Shown: positions 1 to 13,617, numbered from the stretch's first letter. The stretch is DNA of 64,000 nucleotides from Ananas comosus (GCF_001540865.1 NC_033638.1:4802465-4866464); one strand, 5' to 3'. Made by a program: numbers and translations. Notes: generated by a model from the letters alone, not told the origin.

Positions 1-173
1 AGGTTGTAATGCTTCTAATAGCACGAAGCATTTGGTGCTACCAACTTTTCCACCATTAGATCTATCTCTTTGATTATTTTTACCCCTTGAATCATATTAT
101 TCCACCAATCACCACAAACTCAAGTAGATTACTATCATCCTAATCCTACAACCCTTTAATCCAAGGGCGAAAA
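1..173. repeat. Left part of an old repeat split by solo LTR A
   Basis: Non-coding AT-rich sequence. Its text (cttctaatagcac, tttggtgctaccaa, then an A/C-rich stretch ending in gggcgaaaa) recurs in diverged form at about 3680-3880. After the solo LTR the repeat resumes at 3069 with ataagcaccagtaattt, matching the continuation of the second copy. It is the host repeat into which the LTR inserted. Its class is unknown. Confidence 0.6.
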
Positions 174-3063
174 TGTTATATACCGAACTTCTATAGTTAT
201 AAAGTTTTGGTGGATGTTAGAAGCTATTGGAATTGTCCCGGTGAAGTTCGGGAGCATTCGAGTGTTTTCGGTGCGCGTTGGACATGGAAACAGAACCCGA
301 ATAGCTATGTTGGACTTTGGCCGAGATCCGGCAAAGCGTGGATGAAAAGATGGTCTAAATGTGCTCGAAAACATGTTTTGGGGGTCTCGGTACGATTAGA
401 GACGAATCGGAGGCCCAACGAGCGAAAACGAAGCAAAACGGAGAAAAGGCTGAAATTGCTGAAAATTTGACTAAGTCCTGAAATTTCGGGGCTGGAGGTA
501 CCTACGGGGTCTGGACCCTCTAGCCAAGGTCCAGAACCCGAGCCCGAAAACTGCCCAGTGAGAGTGGCGTACTTGTAAATATTGGTCGGGGTTTGACTTT
601 AAAAAGAGGCTACACCCCTTTCTTCTTCCTCCCTCAGCCCAAACACACACACCACACACACTAAGGTAGAGAGAGAAGCTCTTCTCTCTCTCTCTAGAAT
701 ACTCCCTTCCCTCTCTAGATCTCTCTCCCAAAGTTGGGGTTTTGGAGGAGAAGGAGCTTGGGAACGCGATGGAGGCGACGGTTCGAGTCCTCGTGCACCC
801 GGTTGAGCGGCGTGCTTTCGACTCGGCGTTCGCATTTTGGTGAGTATTTGGGACTTGGTTAAATCCTTCATGAATGATATTCTAGTAGTCTTTAGGGTAT
901 TCTAAGTATGTTACTCCACATATTTTTGGGGTATTTAGAGGATGCAATCTGAGAGCAATACTAGGTGGGTTGTGCTTCACCGAAGCGATTAGGTCGCTTC
1001 CGTGCCAAAGTGGAGTATAGTTGTATTGTTGATGCATATAATGGTAGTTAATTGCAAAGTAAATAATGGCATGAGCTAGATGCTAAATAAATGCATGAGA
1101 TGTATGCTAATGAATGCATAAGATATGTGCTAAGTGAATGCAAGAGCTAAATACTAAATGAATGTATATGATATATGCTAATAAGGAATGCATGTGATAG
1201 ATGCTAATGAATGCATGAGATTTATGCTAATCAAGAATGCATGTGGTAAATGTTAAAGAATGTATGAGATGCTAAGTATTGACTACCATTGGATGATAAA
1301 GTATATGCATGTTGACATTGTGAGAGTATGCTAGATTCATATGAATGTGAACTAAGATCGATAAACTCTAAGAAAAGTAAAGAACTCGACAAGTGTGGCA
1401 TGTAAAGAATCCTAAGTGTGGATAACTAAGATAACAAGTATCATGAGTGGCATTGAAATCTAGTGTTACTGAACATAGGTGAATCATGAGTGGCATTGAA
1501 CCTAGTGTCATTGGGCATAGATTGAGAATGAAATCTAGAGTTAAATAAACCTAGGTGAGCGGCATGAAACCTAGTGTCATTGAACATAGGTTGAGAATTG
1601 AACCTAGAGTCAAGTAAACCTAGATTATGAGCATATGGGCATTGAAACCTAGTGTTGTTGAACATAGGTGAATGATGAGTGGCATTGAACCTAGAGTTGA
1701 GTGGACCTAGGATGGAAATGACATTAGACCTAATATATTAAACTTAGGTTGAGTAATTGCTTGAACCTAGAAAGGTTGATATAGGGTCAGACCAACCCTT
1801 GAGACATGAAAAGTGGATTCCAGAATCCCTATGAATGAAGGCTGCGAGTGCAGCAGCTGCTAGTGCAGCAGATGAGACTTGCGACTGAGCGCAAGTGAAT
1901 CGTAACTGCGGGTATGTTGGTTCTCCTTGCCCGACAGTGATTCAACCGGTATGTTGGTTCTCCTCGCCCGGTATGAAATTGAGCGCTAGGGTGTATGTGG
2001 CATGTTCCTCTCCCTATCGGGGGTTTTGGGCCACTGGTGCGTGTGGTATATTCCCCTCCCACCGAGAAGATTCCTGACCACGGGTATACGCAACTCTGGG
2101 CGACCCGTTGGGCGATGTGGCTTGTGGATTGAATGCTAAGGTATATGTAAGAGTTCCTTTACCTCGAGCCGGACAGAGCGTGGATTATTCGCAGATGATT
2201 GACTCAAGATCGAGTCGAGTGGCATAGTTGGCTAAGGTAAAAGTAACCTTAGGAAAGAATGGCAAATGGGCATAGAACAACTAATAATGAAGTATAGTAA
2301 ATATTAAAGAACGACCAATAATAAAGAATATCAAGGAATAATGAACGGCTAATGACAAGGAATAGCAAATAGTAAAGAATAAAGAATGGCAAGTGATAGA
2401 GAGTAGAATTAATTAATCTACTTGCATGAGTTGCATAATTTTGCATTATCTTAATTGTGAGGCAAGAGCATGATAGCAAGTAGTTGCATGAGTATATATA
2501 TATGATGATATCTATCTATTGAACTAACTTGCTTTGTTGCCTTCTTTGGACCTGGTGGGTCGAGCTCTTCCCTTGGGTGGCCGTATCCACTGGGAACTAT
2601 GACAATAGTTCTCACCCCACATGGTTTTGGGGGTTTTCAGGTTCGCACGCGAGCGGTGCGGTGACTCGAGGTAAGGGCGTAGCTCCGTAGATAGCACCCT
2701 ACCACAGAGACCAGAGATAGCAATACCCCAAGTCGGCTTAGCTAGGGATGTAGAAAAGAAAAGACAAGAATGTAATAAAGTGTAAAATGTGGATTGTATT
2801 TGGAAACAAGAATCAAAATGTAATATGTAAATTAAATGTGGAGAATGCTTGTAATAGTATAGTTGTATTTATGTTTTTGATACCTTCCTTTTACAATCTG
2901 TGTATGAATGTTGTTCCTGGTTGGAACCTCGCACATTGTATGGATTGTGACGCCTTTAACGTACAGAGGAAACTCTGTCCGAGGTACAAGAAAAACTCTG
3001 CCCGTTCGGCGGTTTGTTGGCGTGCCCGAATCCGACCAAATTGGCGGGTCTCGGGGCGTGACA
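174..3063 (+). mobile_element. Solo LTR A (2.9 kb) with perfect TSD GAAAA
   Basis: The element starts TGTTATATACCGAACTTC and ends in GGCGTGACA, and is flanked by the direct repeat GAAAA (169-173 and 3064-3068). There is no internal domain, primer-binding site or second LTR, so this is a solo LTR left by LTR-LTR recombination. It aligns in order with solo LTR B (25662-29121): the accgaa start, a block with gttcgggagcattcg, a GA/CT-rich leader near 600-730, a short-repeat array near 1440-1770, a conserved block near 2190-2240 and the same 3' end. Both have 5-bp duplications, as expected for LTR retrotransposon integration. The parent superfamily cannot be told from the LTR alone. Confidence 0.88.
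1438..1770 (+). repeat. Short tandem array of CCTAG...TAGG units inside solo LTR A
   Basis: About eight imperfect units of 40-50 bp, each with cctag(a/t)gt followed 10-15 bases later by a(c/t)ataggt or acctagg, often after ggcat. The two words are nearly complementary, so each unit can fold as a short hairpin. The same array occurs in solo LTR B at about 27560-27900. Confidence 0.7.
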
Positions 3064-5475
3064 GAAAAATTCATAAGCACCAGTAATTTAGCTCTATTAC
3101 ATGCATTTTAGCGTAGTTATATCGACAACTATCCTTTTAGGAGAACAAAGGGCCGTTGTCCTGTTAAGTCATTTTTGATGATAGCGATTCTAAATTTGAT
3201 GATCAGAAATGTTAAAATTAATCTAGATTATTTGAAGTGTCTACAAATCAATTTCATAATTTTTTAAATTTATTTACATAGTAATAAAATGATCATAAAA
3301 CCGACAGTTTTTGACAGTCTATATGAGCCGTTTGCTTATTTGATGGTATAGAGCAATCAAAATGGCTTGATTTTATAAAAAAATTCTTATTATTTAAATA
3401 ATATTTGATAACTCCAATAATGAATTAAGAATGTCTAACCTCAATTTTTATATAAGGTTATTCGTTTTTCATCTATTCGATAGGCTTGATAATGATTTAT
3501 TAAAAATTACGAAACTTGGTTTCTAAATATTTCTAATAGTGTAGATCAATTTCAAAGTTGTCGATTATCAATTTGGAGTCCCAATCATCTAAAATGACTT
3601 AATAGGATAAAAACCTTCATCCTTTTAAGAGAATAATAGTTGGACTACAGATATACATAAAGCCCGGCTTGGGTACTTCTAATAGCACCAAGCACTTGGT
3701 GCTGCCAAGTTTTTCACTATTAAATTTACTACTTTAACCATTTCAATCCATTAGGTCATACTTCAACCAACCACCCACTCAACCCTAGAGAATCACTATC
3801 ATACTAACCGCACATCCCTTCATTCAATTGCCGAAAATCTAATAGCACCAATAATTTGATGCTTTTAAAATTATTCAAGCCTAATTTTATATATATTTAT
3901 AGACTTCGACTATTATACTATCAATAGTATAGTGTGTGTGCGCTCACAAGCGTACGGAAAATCTTACAATGACAAACATAATAAAAAAAAAATAAAAGAA
4001 TATTCTCTTGATATTTAATCTCGGTATTTAATGAAAAAAAGCCTAATTTAAGGATAAGATTAAATAACCGTGCTTAAAAGAATATTCCGTTGGTATTTAA
4101 TCTCGATATTTAATAAAAAAAATTCATTTCCAAATTTAAATATGTGTAACTAAACGTATCAAAATTTTAATTCACCTAAAATTTAATTGATTTACTTTAA
4201 TTGAAATTTTTAATTATTCATTCAAATTTGATATCCAAAATTAAATTTATATCATGATTTAAGGACAATTTTTAATTTTAATTTTAATTTTAATTTTTAT
4301 ATTTAAATTTAAATCGTATAATTTAATTTCAAGTATCAATTTAACATGAAATAAAAATTTAAAATTAAATAAGATTAAAATTTAAAAATATATTTGAAAG
4401 TAAATTTGAATTTGATTGTTGAATAAATATAATGTACAAATTTATATTAATTTGAATAAATTAAAATAATTATTATGTGAATTTGCACGGTACTTCTTAA
4501 AACACCGTGGCTCAACTTTCTCACTACTATTAAAAGAATCAGTTAAAAAAAATGTCTGTCAATGTTAACCGTTTTTACCTTCATAAAAATCAACTTTTCT
4601 CTTTATATCCTCCAATAATTATCTAACTCTATCATTTCATTAACTTCCCCCAGTAAAGAATATCTCTCGTGTTAAATTTGGTTTAAATTTATAGTTATCT
4701 AAATTGAGATTAAATCCTAATATAATTAGGATTAGATATAATTTAGATTTAATTTGGTATATATAGATTATAAGTAGAAGTGTAATTCTAATTGAATTAG
4801 GATTCGACTCTAGTTAGGAGACATGTATTATATATACATGCTACGGCCAAATTAAAGAAGCACGACAACTCTAATAAAGCCATACAAATTAAAGCCAGAT
4901 CTCTATAGTGAAGCCATGCCTAATTAAGCTCTTAATTAAGTCCAAGCCACCTGTGCTTCTTTGGGGCTGGTAGTCACGTTGCGGCGGTGCGATGCGCATT
5001 GCATAGAGAGCAGGCTTAGCCATCTCTTTCGGAGATCTAATTAAAGGGGAGACCATGCAAATTAATTAAGCCTTTTTGTGGTCCATCCGTACGGTTGAGG
5101 AGCCGTGCTGTTTTTTTTTTGGAGTCGCATGTGCGGATGCGGATTTCGGCGTTTCTGATCTAAAATAGAGTTCGGGTTCTTTGAGAGATTTTCTATGTAC
5201 TCCGTCTTTTGACATTAATTAAATATTTGCTCCATCCTTGTCCGTGGACGTAGGCCGTTGGCCGAACCATGTAAATATCGGTGTGCTCTTTTCTCTTTTC
5301 TTTTCTTTTTTGTATTAAGGGATTTTCTGGATTTATTTTTTGTCGTTTCGATTTTAACATCTCACCCAAAATCTCTCAATATGATAACTTTGCCAACCAC
5401 CCCCCAAAACTCCTCCTATAACAAATGCATTGCAAAAATTATGGTCTTGAAGCGTGTAAGTTCACTTTTTTAAGG
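3064..5475. other. AT-rich repeat DNA without a recognisable gene
   Basis: After the TSD, the split repeat continues to about 3680, where a second diverged copy of the 1-173 repeat begins (3676-3880). Then comes very AT-rich DNA to about 4480. A segment at 4680-5240 has a TATA-like run (tggtatatatagattata near 4755) and looks like part of an LTR, but no partner was found. No open frame over about 70 codons resembles a protein. Confidence 0.5.
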
Positions 5476-5961
5476 TGATATTTGCCCCCACTGAATGTAT
5501 GCTGTCAGGTTACCAGCAAATCACTTTCAGAATACAGTAAGACCACCGAAAGACTGCAAACAATACTTTTAAAGACTTTTCCTTAAAAACTTCTCTATTA
5601 TTAATCGGTATGAAAACTTAGAAAGGAGAAAGAATTGATTATGCTGCTCTTGAAGCCATCATACATCTCCTATTTATAGGAGATGAGTAGTTACGATAAA
5701 AGGACATAATTTTTAAAGTTATATTTTTTTCACAAAAGGATACTTCCTTTCACAAATAGTGAAAAGATATATTTTTTCACAAAAGGATTCATCTCTCTGT
5801 AAAGAAACATATTTTTTTGTAAAGAAACACATCTTTGCATCAAATGAAAAGACATTTTTTTATTTGAATTACTAATTCACCAAAGAGATACAACCATTCA
5901 TTTAATTTTAATTTTAATTCCTCAAGTTATTTTGCATCCATTATTATAATCTATGTTAACA
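5476..5961 (-). mobile_element. 3' LTR of a degenerate copia element (minus strand)
   Basis: Read on the minus strand, a polypurine tract (ATGGGGGAT, 5962-5970) lies directly before TGTTAACATAG, the usual PPT-to-3' LTR junction. The LTR contains a TATA-like ctataaatagg at about 5670-5680. Its far end is set at a TG/CA near 5476 and is approximate. The coding remnants upstream (6470-7960) are on the same strand. No 5' LTR was found. Confidence 0.65.
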
Positions 5962-6469
5962 ATCCCCCATTAGATTGTAATGTTGATTTAGAAATAGCAA
6001 GAAGGTGTTTTTCGATTAAACCTTCAATTAGTGTAATTATCTCAAAGTTCCAATAAATCAATGGTGGCCAAAGCTTAAACCAGGAGTCTTTATATTATAA
6101 CCAAAAATAACACATACACTAAATAGGTTTAGTTTCTTTATGGCCATGTGCTCTACCTCCTGATTTCATGAACAAACCAAGCCCTAAACTGCTAGAAGTG
6201 GCACCACTTCTTATGCTCATATAGGTGAAGCTCCTTTTCTACTGCCTTTATTATGATAGGCATCAAATAAACTTGAACTTCACTAAGAGTATTTATCACT
6301 CATCCTCGAATTCTGTAATAATATACACTTAATATTTTGTAATAATATTTAAACGACATTTCTAGTATATTGATAGTCACTTATCAATAACTTGTTTTTA
6401 CCTATTAAATCTTTTCACTGGTGATGTAACTAGATAAAGGTTGGGTTTCCATTATTGGTGACTTTTAAA

Positions 6470-7960
6470 AAAAAGGCTTCAAACCCAATCCAACTGATAT
6501 AGATTTTACTATATCTCTCGAATGTTCTTTTGTAAAAGGGTCTGTTAAATTACCACATGATCTCACATATATAATATATAATAGTAATTAGTCCTTCTTT
6601 TATTAATTCTTTAGCATAGTCATGTCTTAAACTTATATGTCTAGACTTGTCATTACACACCTGTCTAAGTGCCAGAGACATTGATGCTTGACTATCGCAA
6701 TGCAAAGTGATGGGCAGCATCGATTGTGGCCACAACTTTATATCAAACAACAAATTTTTCAATCGCTCCATTTATTTGCCTGTAGTTGCTAACGCTATAA
6801 ATTCAGATTTCATTGTAGAATATGTTATACACCTATGTTTCTTTGAAGCCCTTCAGCTCTATTGGGCAAAAGACACTTTTAGAAGTAGGAAATCAAGTGA
6901 GTAGATATAGATATCGCGAATAGGCTAGAGAGCATTGAGCTGCTAGAAAACTAGAAGCTCCAATTCAAAGGCTAGGTCTATTATGGGAACATATGCCTGC
7001 TCTCGATCCAAATCTCATAGGAGATTATATGCTCTCTCTGCAAACATAAATTCATTCTCTTGACAATGCAGAGAGGGTGCAAAAGACAAGAATTAATAGT
7101 TCAAGCTGTCACCCACGGCCACCTTGGAGACTAGAAGACTCCGTCGACTCTTTCTAGAAGATTCAAATAAGTAGTCCGTCGATACAAACTAGTGTGAAAT
7201 AATGTATTGCTTTCTTTCACTTTGTTTGGTGAAGATCTACTCCTAACGCTTACTAGACCAGGAGATTGCTCTACTTTCTAAAATAAATACCCATCTAGAC
7301 GTAGAGTTATTATCACTTAAGCTAGTTATCCAACTAGCATCAATAAAACCTTCTAGCATTGAATAATTCTAGATTTTTAGTTCTTTTAAGATATCCAAAA
7401 TCTCCACTTGTAGCCTTCCAATGATCAGTACTAGGACTACTTGTATATCTAAAAAGTTTGCAAACTGCAAATACGATATCTGGTGCACTGTGTTGCACAC
7501 ATCAAACCTGCTTATTGCACTTGCATATTCTATTTGAACAATTGCTCTTCCAGAATTTTTGACTAATTTAACAGAAACATCATATTGGGTACTTACTCCT
7601 TTGATTCCTAAATGATTATATTTTAAAATCATTTTCTTGATATAGTGCACCTGAGATTAAACATAACCTCCGCTGTGTTTCTTCATTTTTATTCCTAAAA
7701 TAGTATCTATTTTATTTAAATCTTTTATTTTGAATATAGAAGTTAGATATTTCTTAGTTTTATTTATCTCATTCATATTTTTCCCAATTATAAGTATGCC
7801 ATTGACATATAGATATATTGCCACACTATATTCTTCTATGAATTTAGAATAAATGCACTTATTCACATTATTGTTTTTAAATCCATGGGACAATATTACA
7901 GAATCAAACTTTTCATGCCATTATTTTGGCGCTTGCTTCAACCATATAATAACTTAATTA
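6470..7960 (-). pseudogene. Ty1/copia RT-RNase H remnant
   Basis: Minus-strand fragments in the correct order for a copia polyprotein 3' end. At 7657-7893 is an RT piece containing YVNGILIIG, where active elements have YVDD, so the second catalytic Asp is lost. At 7369-7650 is the RT-to-RNase H linker. At 6780-6830 is a frame-broken STMKSEFIALA RNase H motif. At 6550-6771 is an RNase H piece with LHCDSQ and DKSRHISLRHDY. Near 6480-6530 is the copia C-terminal VGLGLKP. Stops and frameshifts are frequent. The N-terminal half (gag, protease, integrase) is missing. It pairs with the PPT and 3' LTR at 5476-5970. Confidence 0.85.
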
Positions 7961-8969
7961 ATTTACAATTTTTTTTTTCATTTCCAGATACTACAAACCC
8001 TTCAGATTAATGTAATGCATGTTAAACAAACAAGTGATCTATGTATGCGAAGTCATTTCATAATTTTCCCCTACTACATAGAGGTTTCCTTTTATCCGAT
8101 ATACTATGCAGATTTATGCGTGCACCAATCCATTCAAATATACATATATTCACACGAACATGTAACAATTTCACTTTCATAATGTCAAGAAGACAAAGAG
8201 GGAATTCACCCATTTCAGTAAGGTCAAACCCACCAAATCGCTGTCGACTCTCATTAATTCCGCAAACGAAGGTAATACAAAGCCTCCAAGCACCCTAGCA
8301 ATGATTCTAAAGTCAGCTAGAAGCTTAACTCAAATCTCTACATATAAACCTCACATAATCACATAGTTTAGGCTAGAATCTCACCTAGTATAATATCAAG
8401 GCTTAAATCCTCACTTCGGTTCAGGTTGGAACACCAAAACCAATCTTTGAAAGCTCCCAAATCTCAGCCAAAAGAGATCTAATACCCTGCTATGAACCAT
8501 CACACATAAACTCCATCAATACTCTACCAACACATCCAAACTAGCAAGAAGTTAGGTTGCTCACCTTGCACAGCTCCAACTCAGGTTGAAGCACACCAAA
8601 ACCAATCTACAAGGGTCACTAAAACTCAGCCAAGGTGGTTCACAAACCTGCTGTGAACATACATCAAAACAGCATCACTACTATCACCAATATAACTAGT
8701 ATAGCCTCAAAATAGAGAGAGTAGTTAGCTAATCACCTTCCCAAAGCTTCAATTCAGCTTTCCTCTAGTTTAGGATTGGAGAATTACAGCCAAAACACCT
8801 TCTCTACAGCTGCTACAAGCTTCCCCAACTCAGCTGGCAGCAAGGAAGCAAAACATAATCTCAAACCCACAACTATAGCATCAAACTAGAGAGAAAAGTT
8901 GGCTAGTCACCTTGTACAGCTTCAACTCAGTTTCTACTGAATTAAGGTTGAAGAAACACAGTAAAATCT
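7961..8969 (-). repeat. Upper part of an old LTR-like repeat (D), host of the copia insertion
   Basis: Non-coding DNA with repeated words such as ggttgaagcacaccaaaacc and ctcaactcag, probably the distal part of a minus-strand LTR related to solo LTRs A-C. It resumes at 16933 after the copia element. The outer boundary and target duplication were not found, so the extent is uncertain. Confidence 0.4.
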
Positions 8970-9540
8970 TGTTGTAACATTTTTATTATTTAATGTGAAT
9001 CTTAATTCTCATAACCTATGCTAGTGGAGTTACAACTTCACTAAACTAGCATTCATCGTGAATTAGTTCCTACAACCTATACATACTTGGAATCACAACC
9101 GAATTGTGATTTAAAGTATAATAAACTCCTATCGTTATTCCTTCAATTTATGAACTACACTAAATGTCATATAACTTCTATCCTATGAGCCTATCAATAG
9201 AGGACTTCTCTATTCACTTGGATATAACTCAAAAAAACAACAAAGTTATTTTAATTATACTTGAGAGAGAGAAGGTCAAAGAAAGGTGTTTCTTTTGGTG
9301 GAACTTTGGGCTCATCTACTTGTGCAGAGTTGATGAAGCCACATGACGAGGGTCGAGCCGTTGTATCTTGGAGGGGACAAGTCAGTGCTCTACTGCATCG
9401 GTTCAAAGGCTTTGCCAACCGTAGAGGGCTTGAATCTCCTTAAAGAGAGCGAGATATCCGTGCCTCGGCTTGATCGACTCGTTGACACTTTTTAAATTAT
9501 TTTGTAACTAACCTCTATTTTTTGAATATATACACCAATA
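8970..9540 (+). repeat. 5' LTR of the copia element
   Basis: 571 bp, starting TGTTGTAACATTTT. From atacatacttggaatc (9079) onward it aligns with 16471-16932 at high identity. The terminal CA is mutated to TA (9539-9540). A typical tRNA-Met primer site is not obvious just downstream. Confidence 0.85.
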
Positions 9541-9560
9541 ATTTTAAGGAGAGTTCAAGA

Positions 9561-12500
9561 ATGGGGGCTACACGTGAAAAGTTCAACAATACTGCCGGAG
9601 ATCTCAACAAGCCCTTTCGCTTCAACAGAAGTCACTTCAAGAGGTGGAAAGGAAAAATGTTATTCTACCTCAATTTACTTAAAGTTGCATATGTTCTCAC
9701 GGGGAAGAACCCAAAGAAAATGAATACCGACGATATGAATGAAGAAGAACTTCTCAAACACTACGAGAAAATTGAAAATATGAGAAGGATGAGTATAACT
9801 GTCGGTATTATCTTCTTAACTGCCTTTCAGATCAGTTTTATGATTATTATGAAAATACTTACTCCTCTGCAAAGAAGATTTGGAAGGCATTGTAGCTAAA
9901 GTATGACACAGAACAAGCTGGTGCAAAGAAGTATACTGCTAGCCACTTCTTTCGCTACCAAATGGTCGAAGGAAAATCTGTGGTGGAGCAAGTTCAAGAT
10001 TTTCAGATGATCGCTCATGAAGTTCAATCTGAAGGAGTCAAGTTTGGAGATAACTTGATCGTACTGGGGATCATCGACAAGCTACCACCATCATGGAGGG
10101 AATTCCAAAAGACCCTTCGACATAAGCAAAAGGAGATGTCTCTCGAGACATTAATTGCACGCATTCGCGTGGAAGAAGAAGCAAAAGGCCAAGATGCACT
10201 TAAAGCAAAAGAGAATGATGCTAGCGCCACTAAGGTAAACTTAGTATCTTCTAATACTTTACCTAATAACAATCGTTCTAGAAATACATACTTGAAGCCT
10301 AAGAAGAAAATTAAAAAGAACAGTGATAGACCTCAATTTAAGAAAAATGACCAAGGACCTCCTTCAAATGTGAAAAATTCTATAATTTGCTATGTCTGTG
10401 GCAAAAGTGAGCATATTGCTCGAATTTGCAAATTCCGGAAACATAAAGCTTTACCTCAAGCTAATGTTACCGAGGAGCCACTTGTGGCGATGATAACAGA
10501 AATATGCTTAGTGGAGAATACTGAAGGATGGTGGGCAAACTCTGGTGCCAATAAGCATGTCTGTCATGATGAAGCTTGGTTTAAAAAGTATACTCCCTAT
10601 AAACAACCAAGAAGTATAATGCTTGGTGATTCGCATACTTCTGAAGTTTTAGGGAGTGGTGAGGTCGAGTTAAAATTTTCTTCTGGAAGGGTCCTTATCT
10701 TGAAAGATGTGTTGTATACACCCTCGATTAGGAAGAACTTGATGTCAAGTTTTCTTCTTAATAAAGCTAGCTTCAAACAGACCATCGAGTTTGATCAGTA
10801 TGTGATTTTAAAGAATGGAAAGTTTGCAGGTAAAGGTTATGCATGCGACGGAATGTTTAAACTAAATATTGAGAATAAAGTATCATCTACTTATGCTTAC
10901 ATGCTTTCTTCTGTGAATTTTTGGCATGCTCGTTTGTATCATATTAATAGCAGATATGTTAGCATGATGACTAGTTTAGGATTAATTCTCAGACTGAATA
11001 GTGATTTTGACAAATGTGAAATATGTAGTAAGTCAAAAATCACTAAACGACCTCATAAGAGTATTGAAAGAAGTACCGAATTACTTGAGCTAATTCACAG
11101 TGATATTTGTGAATTTGAAGGTAATCTAACTCGTGGAGGAAATAGATATTTTATCACTTTTATCGATGATTTTTCTAAATATACTTATGTTTATTTATTA
11201 AAAAATAAAAGTGATGCTTTTGACAAATTTAAAGATTTCCTCCATGAAGTAGAAAATCAATTCGGTAAAAAGATAAAGACAATTAGAAGTGATCGAGGTC
11301 GTGAGTATGAATCTATAGGATTCAACACTTTTGTTCAGTCTTTAGGAATTATCCATGAGACTACTGCTCCATATTCACCTGCCTCAAATGGAGTAGCTAA
11401 GAGAAAAAAATAGAACACTTATTGATCTAACAAATGCTATGATAGTTGATGCTGGTGTACCCCTAAACCTTTGGGGTGAAGCCATTTTAACTGCATATTA
11501 TGTCTTGAATCGTGTGCCACATAAGAAGTCTAAGATGACACCCTTTGAATTGTGGAAAGGGTATAAGCCAAATTTGGGATATCTTAAATTGTGGGGTTGT
11601 CTAGCATATGTGTGGCTACCAGACCCCAAAAGACCCAAATTGGGTGTTAAAGCCGCCGCTTGTGTTTTTCTTGGATATGCTTTGAACAGTACAGCCTATA
11701 GATTTTTAGACATTGAAAATAATGTGATCTTTGAATCAAGAGATGCTATTTTTCATGAAGAAAAGTTTCCTTATAAATCGAAAAATAGTGGGGGTCAAGA
11801 TTTTAAAAGTGTTTCAAATAAACCGAGTTCTTCAAACTCTTTTTTGCAAAATCAAGAAGAAAATATTTTTGAACCAAAAAGAAGCAAACGGAACATAATA
11901 GAAAAAGATTTTGGCCCTAATTATGTTGTTATGAATATTGAAGAAAATTCACTTTCTTTACAAGAAGCTTTATCTTCAAATGATGCAATGTTTTGGAAAG
12001 AGGCTGTATCTGATGAGATGGAATCCCTAATATCTAATGAAACATGAAAATTAGTGGATTTACCACCTAGCTGTACAACAATTGGTTGTAAATGGGTCCT
12101 CAGAAAGAAATTGAAACCGGATGGGAGTGTAGATAAGTATAAAGCTAGACTTGTTACAAAAGGTTATAAACAAAAAGAAGATCTAGACTTCTTTGATACC
12201 TTTTCTCCGGTGACAAGAGTGACATCCATCAGAGTTCTGATTGCTATTGCTGCAATTCATGACTTACAGATTCATCAGATAGATGTAAAAACTGCCTTTC
12301 TGAATGATGACCTAGATGAGAAAATTTATATGGATCAACCTGAGGGGTTCATTGAGCTTGGATAAGAAAATAAAGTGTGCAAGCTAAATAAATCCCTTTA
12401 TGGCTTAAGGCAGGCACCTAGACAGTGGAATGAAAATTTTGATTCTTGCATGATTGAGAATAGCTTTAAATTAAACGAGTGTGATAAGTACATCTATTAC

Positions 12501-13496
12501 AAAACTTTTGAAAAGTTGCATGTTATTATTAGCCTTTATGTGGATGATTTGCTAATTTTTGGCTCTAATTTAAATGTTATAAATGAGACAAAAATTATGC
12601 TAAGTCATTATTTTGAAATGAAAGATCTTGGTGAGGCTAATTATATTTTCGATATAAAAATTACCAAAACATCAGATGGGATCATTCTTGATCAGTCGCA
12701 TTATGTTGAGAAAATTTTAAAAAAGTATAACTTTCTTAATTGCAAGCATGTGACTACACCTTTTGATTCGAGTGTTCACTTGTTTTCTATTAAAAGTGAA
12801 AATGAAATTTTAAATCATAAGGAATATGCTAGTATGATTGGCAACTTGCGGTTTATGACTGATTGTACAAGACCTGATATAGCGTATGCAGTAGGGATAC
12901 TTAGTAGATTTACAAGCAAACCGGGTACAGAGCATTGGCATGCCATGGAACGTGTGATGAGCTATCTCGTTGGTACCAAAACTTATGGCTTGTTTTATAG
13001 GAAGTATCCTGCTGTGATTGAGGGTTACAGTGATGCTGACTGGAATACCCTATCAGGTGATTCTCTCTCTACCACTGGTTATATTTTTACTTTAGCAGGT
13101 GATGCTATATGTTGGAGATCTAAAAAGCAAACTATTATTGATAACTCAACTATGGAAGCCGAGCTAATTGCCTTAGCTTCAGCTAGCGAGGAAGCTAGTT
13201 GGTTGAGAGACTTATTGTCTGAGATTTTATTTGTGGAAAAACCAGTTCCATCCGTGTTAATACACTGTGATAGCACTGCTGCTATTGGTAGAGTAAGAAA
13301 CTGTTATTATAACGGTAAATCCAGATCCGTGAGAAGAAAACACAGTACTGTGAGATCATATATGAACAATGGTATTATCAGTGTTGATTATATTAAATCT
13401 ACTGATAATCTGGCAGATCTATTAACCAAGGCCTTGGGAAGAGAAAAGATCTGGAGCACATCGAGGGGGATAGGGTTGAAGCCCATAACATCATGA
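9561..13496 (+). pseudogene. Copia gag-pol polyprotein, frame-broken
   Basis: Gag starts at ATG 9561 ([10 protein letters not shown]) and breaks near 9899. The frame resumes at 9962 with the gag C-terminus, a CCHC knuckle ([14 protein letters not shown], 10388-10429), then protease, where WWANSGA (about 10530) replaces the usual DSGA so the catalytic Asp is lost. The GAG-pre-integrase motif (WHARLYH) and integrase core follow, with HSD and RSDRG carrying Asp residues. An A-run at 11403-11410 shifts the frame. Integrase C-terminus is 11439-12047. RT lies at 12054-13000 with in-frame stops at about 12046 and 12363, and YVDDLLIFG at about 12538. RNase H contains GYSDADW (about 13023) and the STMEAELIALA motif. 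Probably Tork-like by general motif style, but this is not proven. Confidence 0.92.
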
Positions 13497-13617
13497 ACCA
13501 CGTATGAGGATACCCAACCCGATGATCAGAGGTCCTGAAAATTGGGTTCAATGGAAAAAACGAATCATATGATGGTCGTAAAGAATGCACAATATATAGA
13601 TCTATATGATCGCATCT

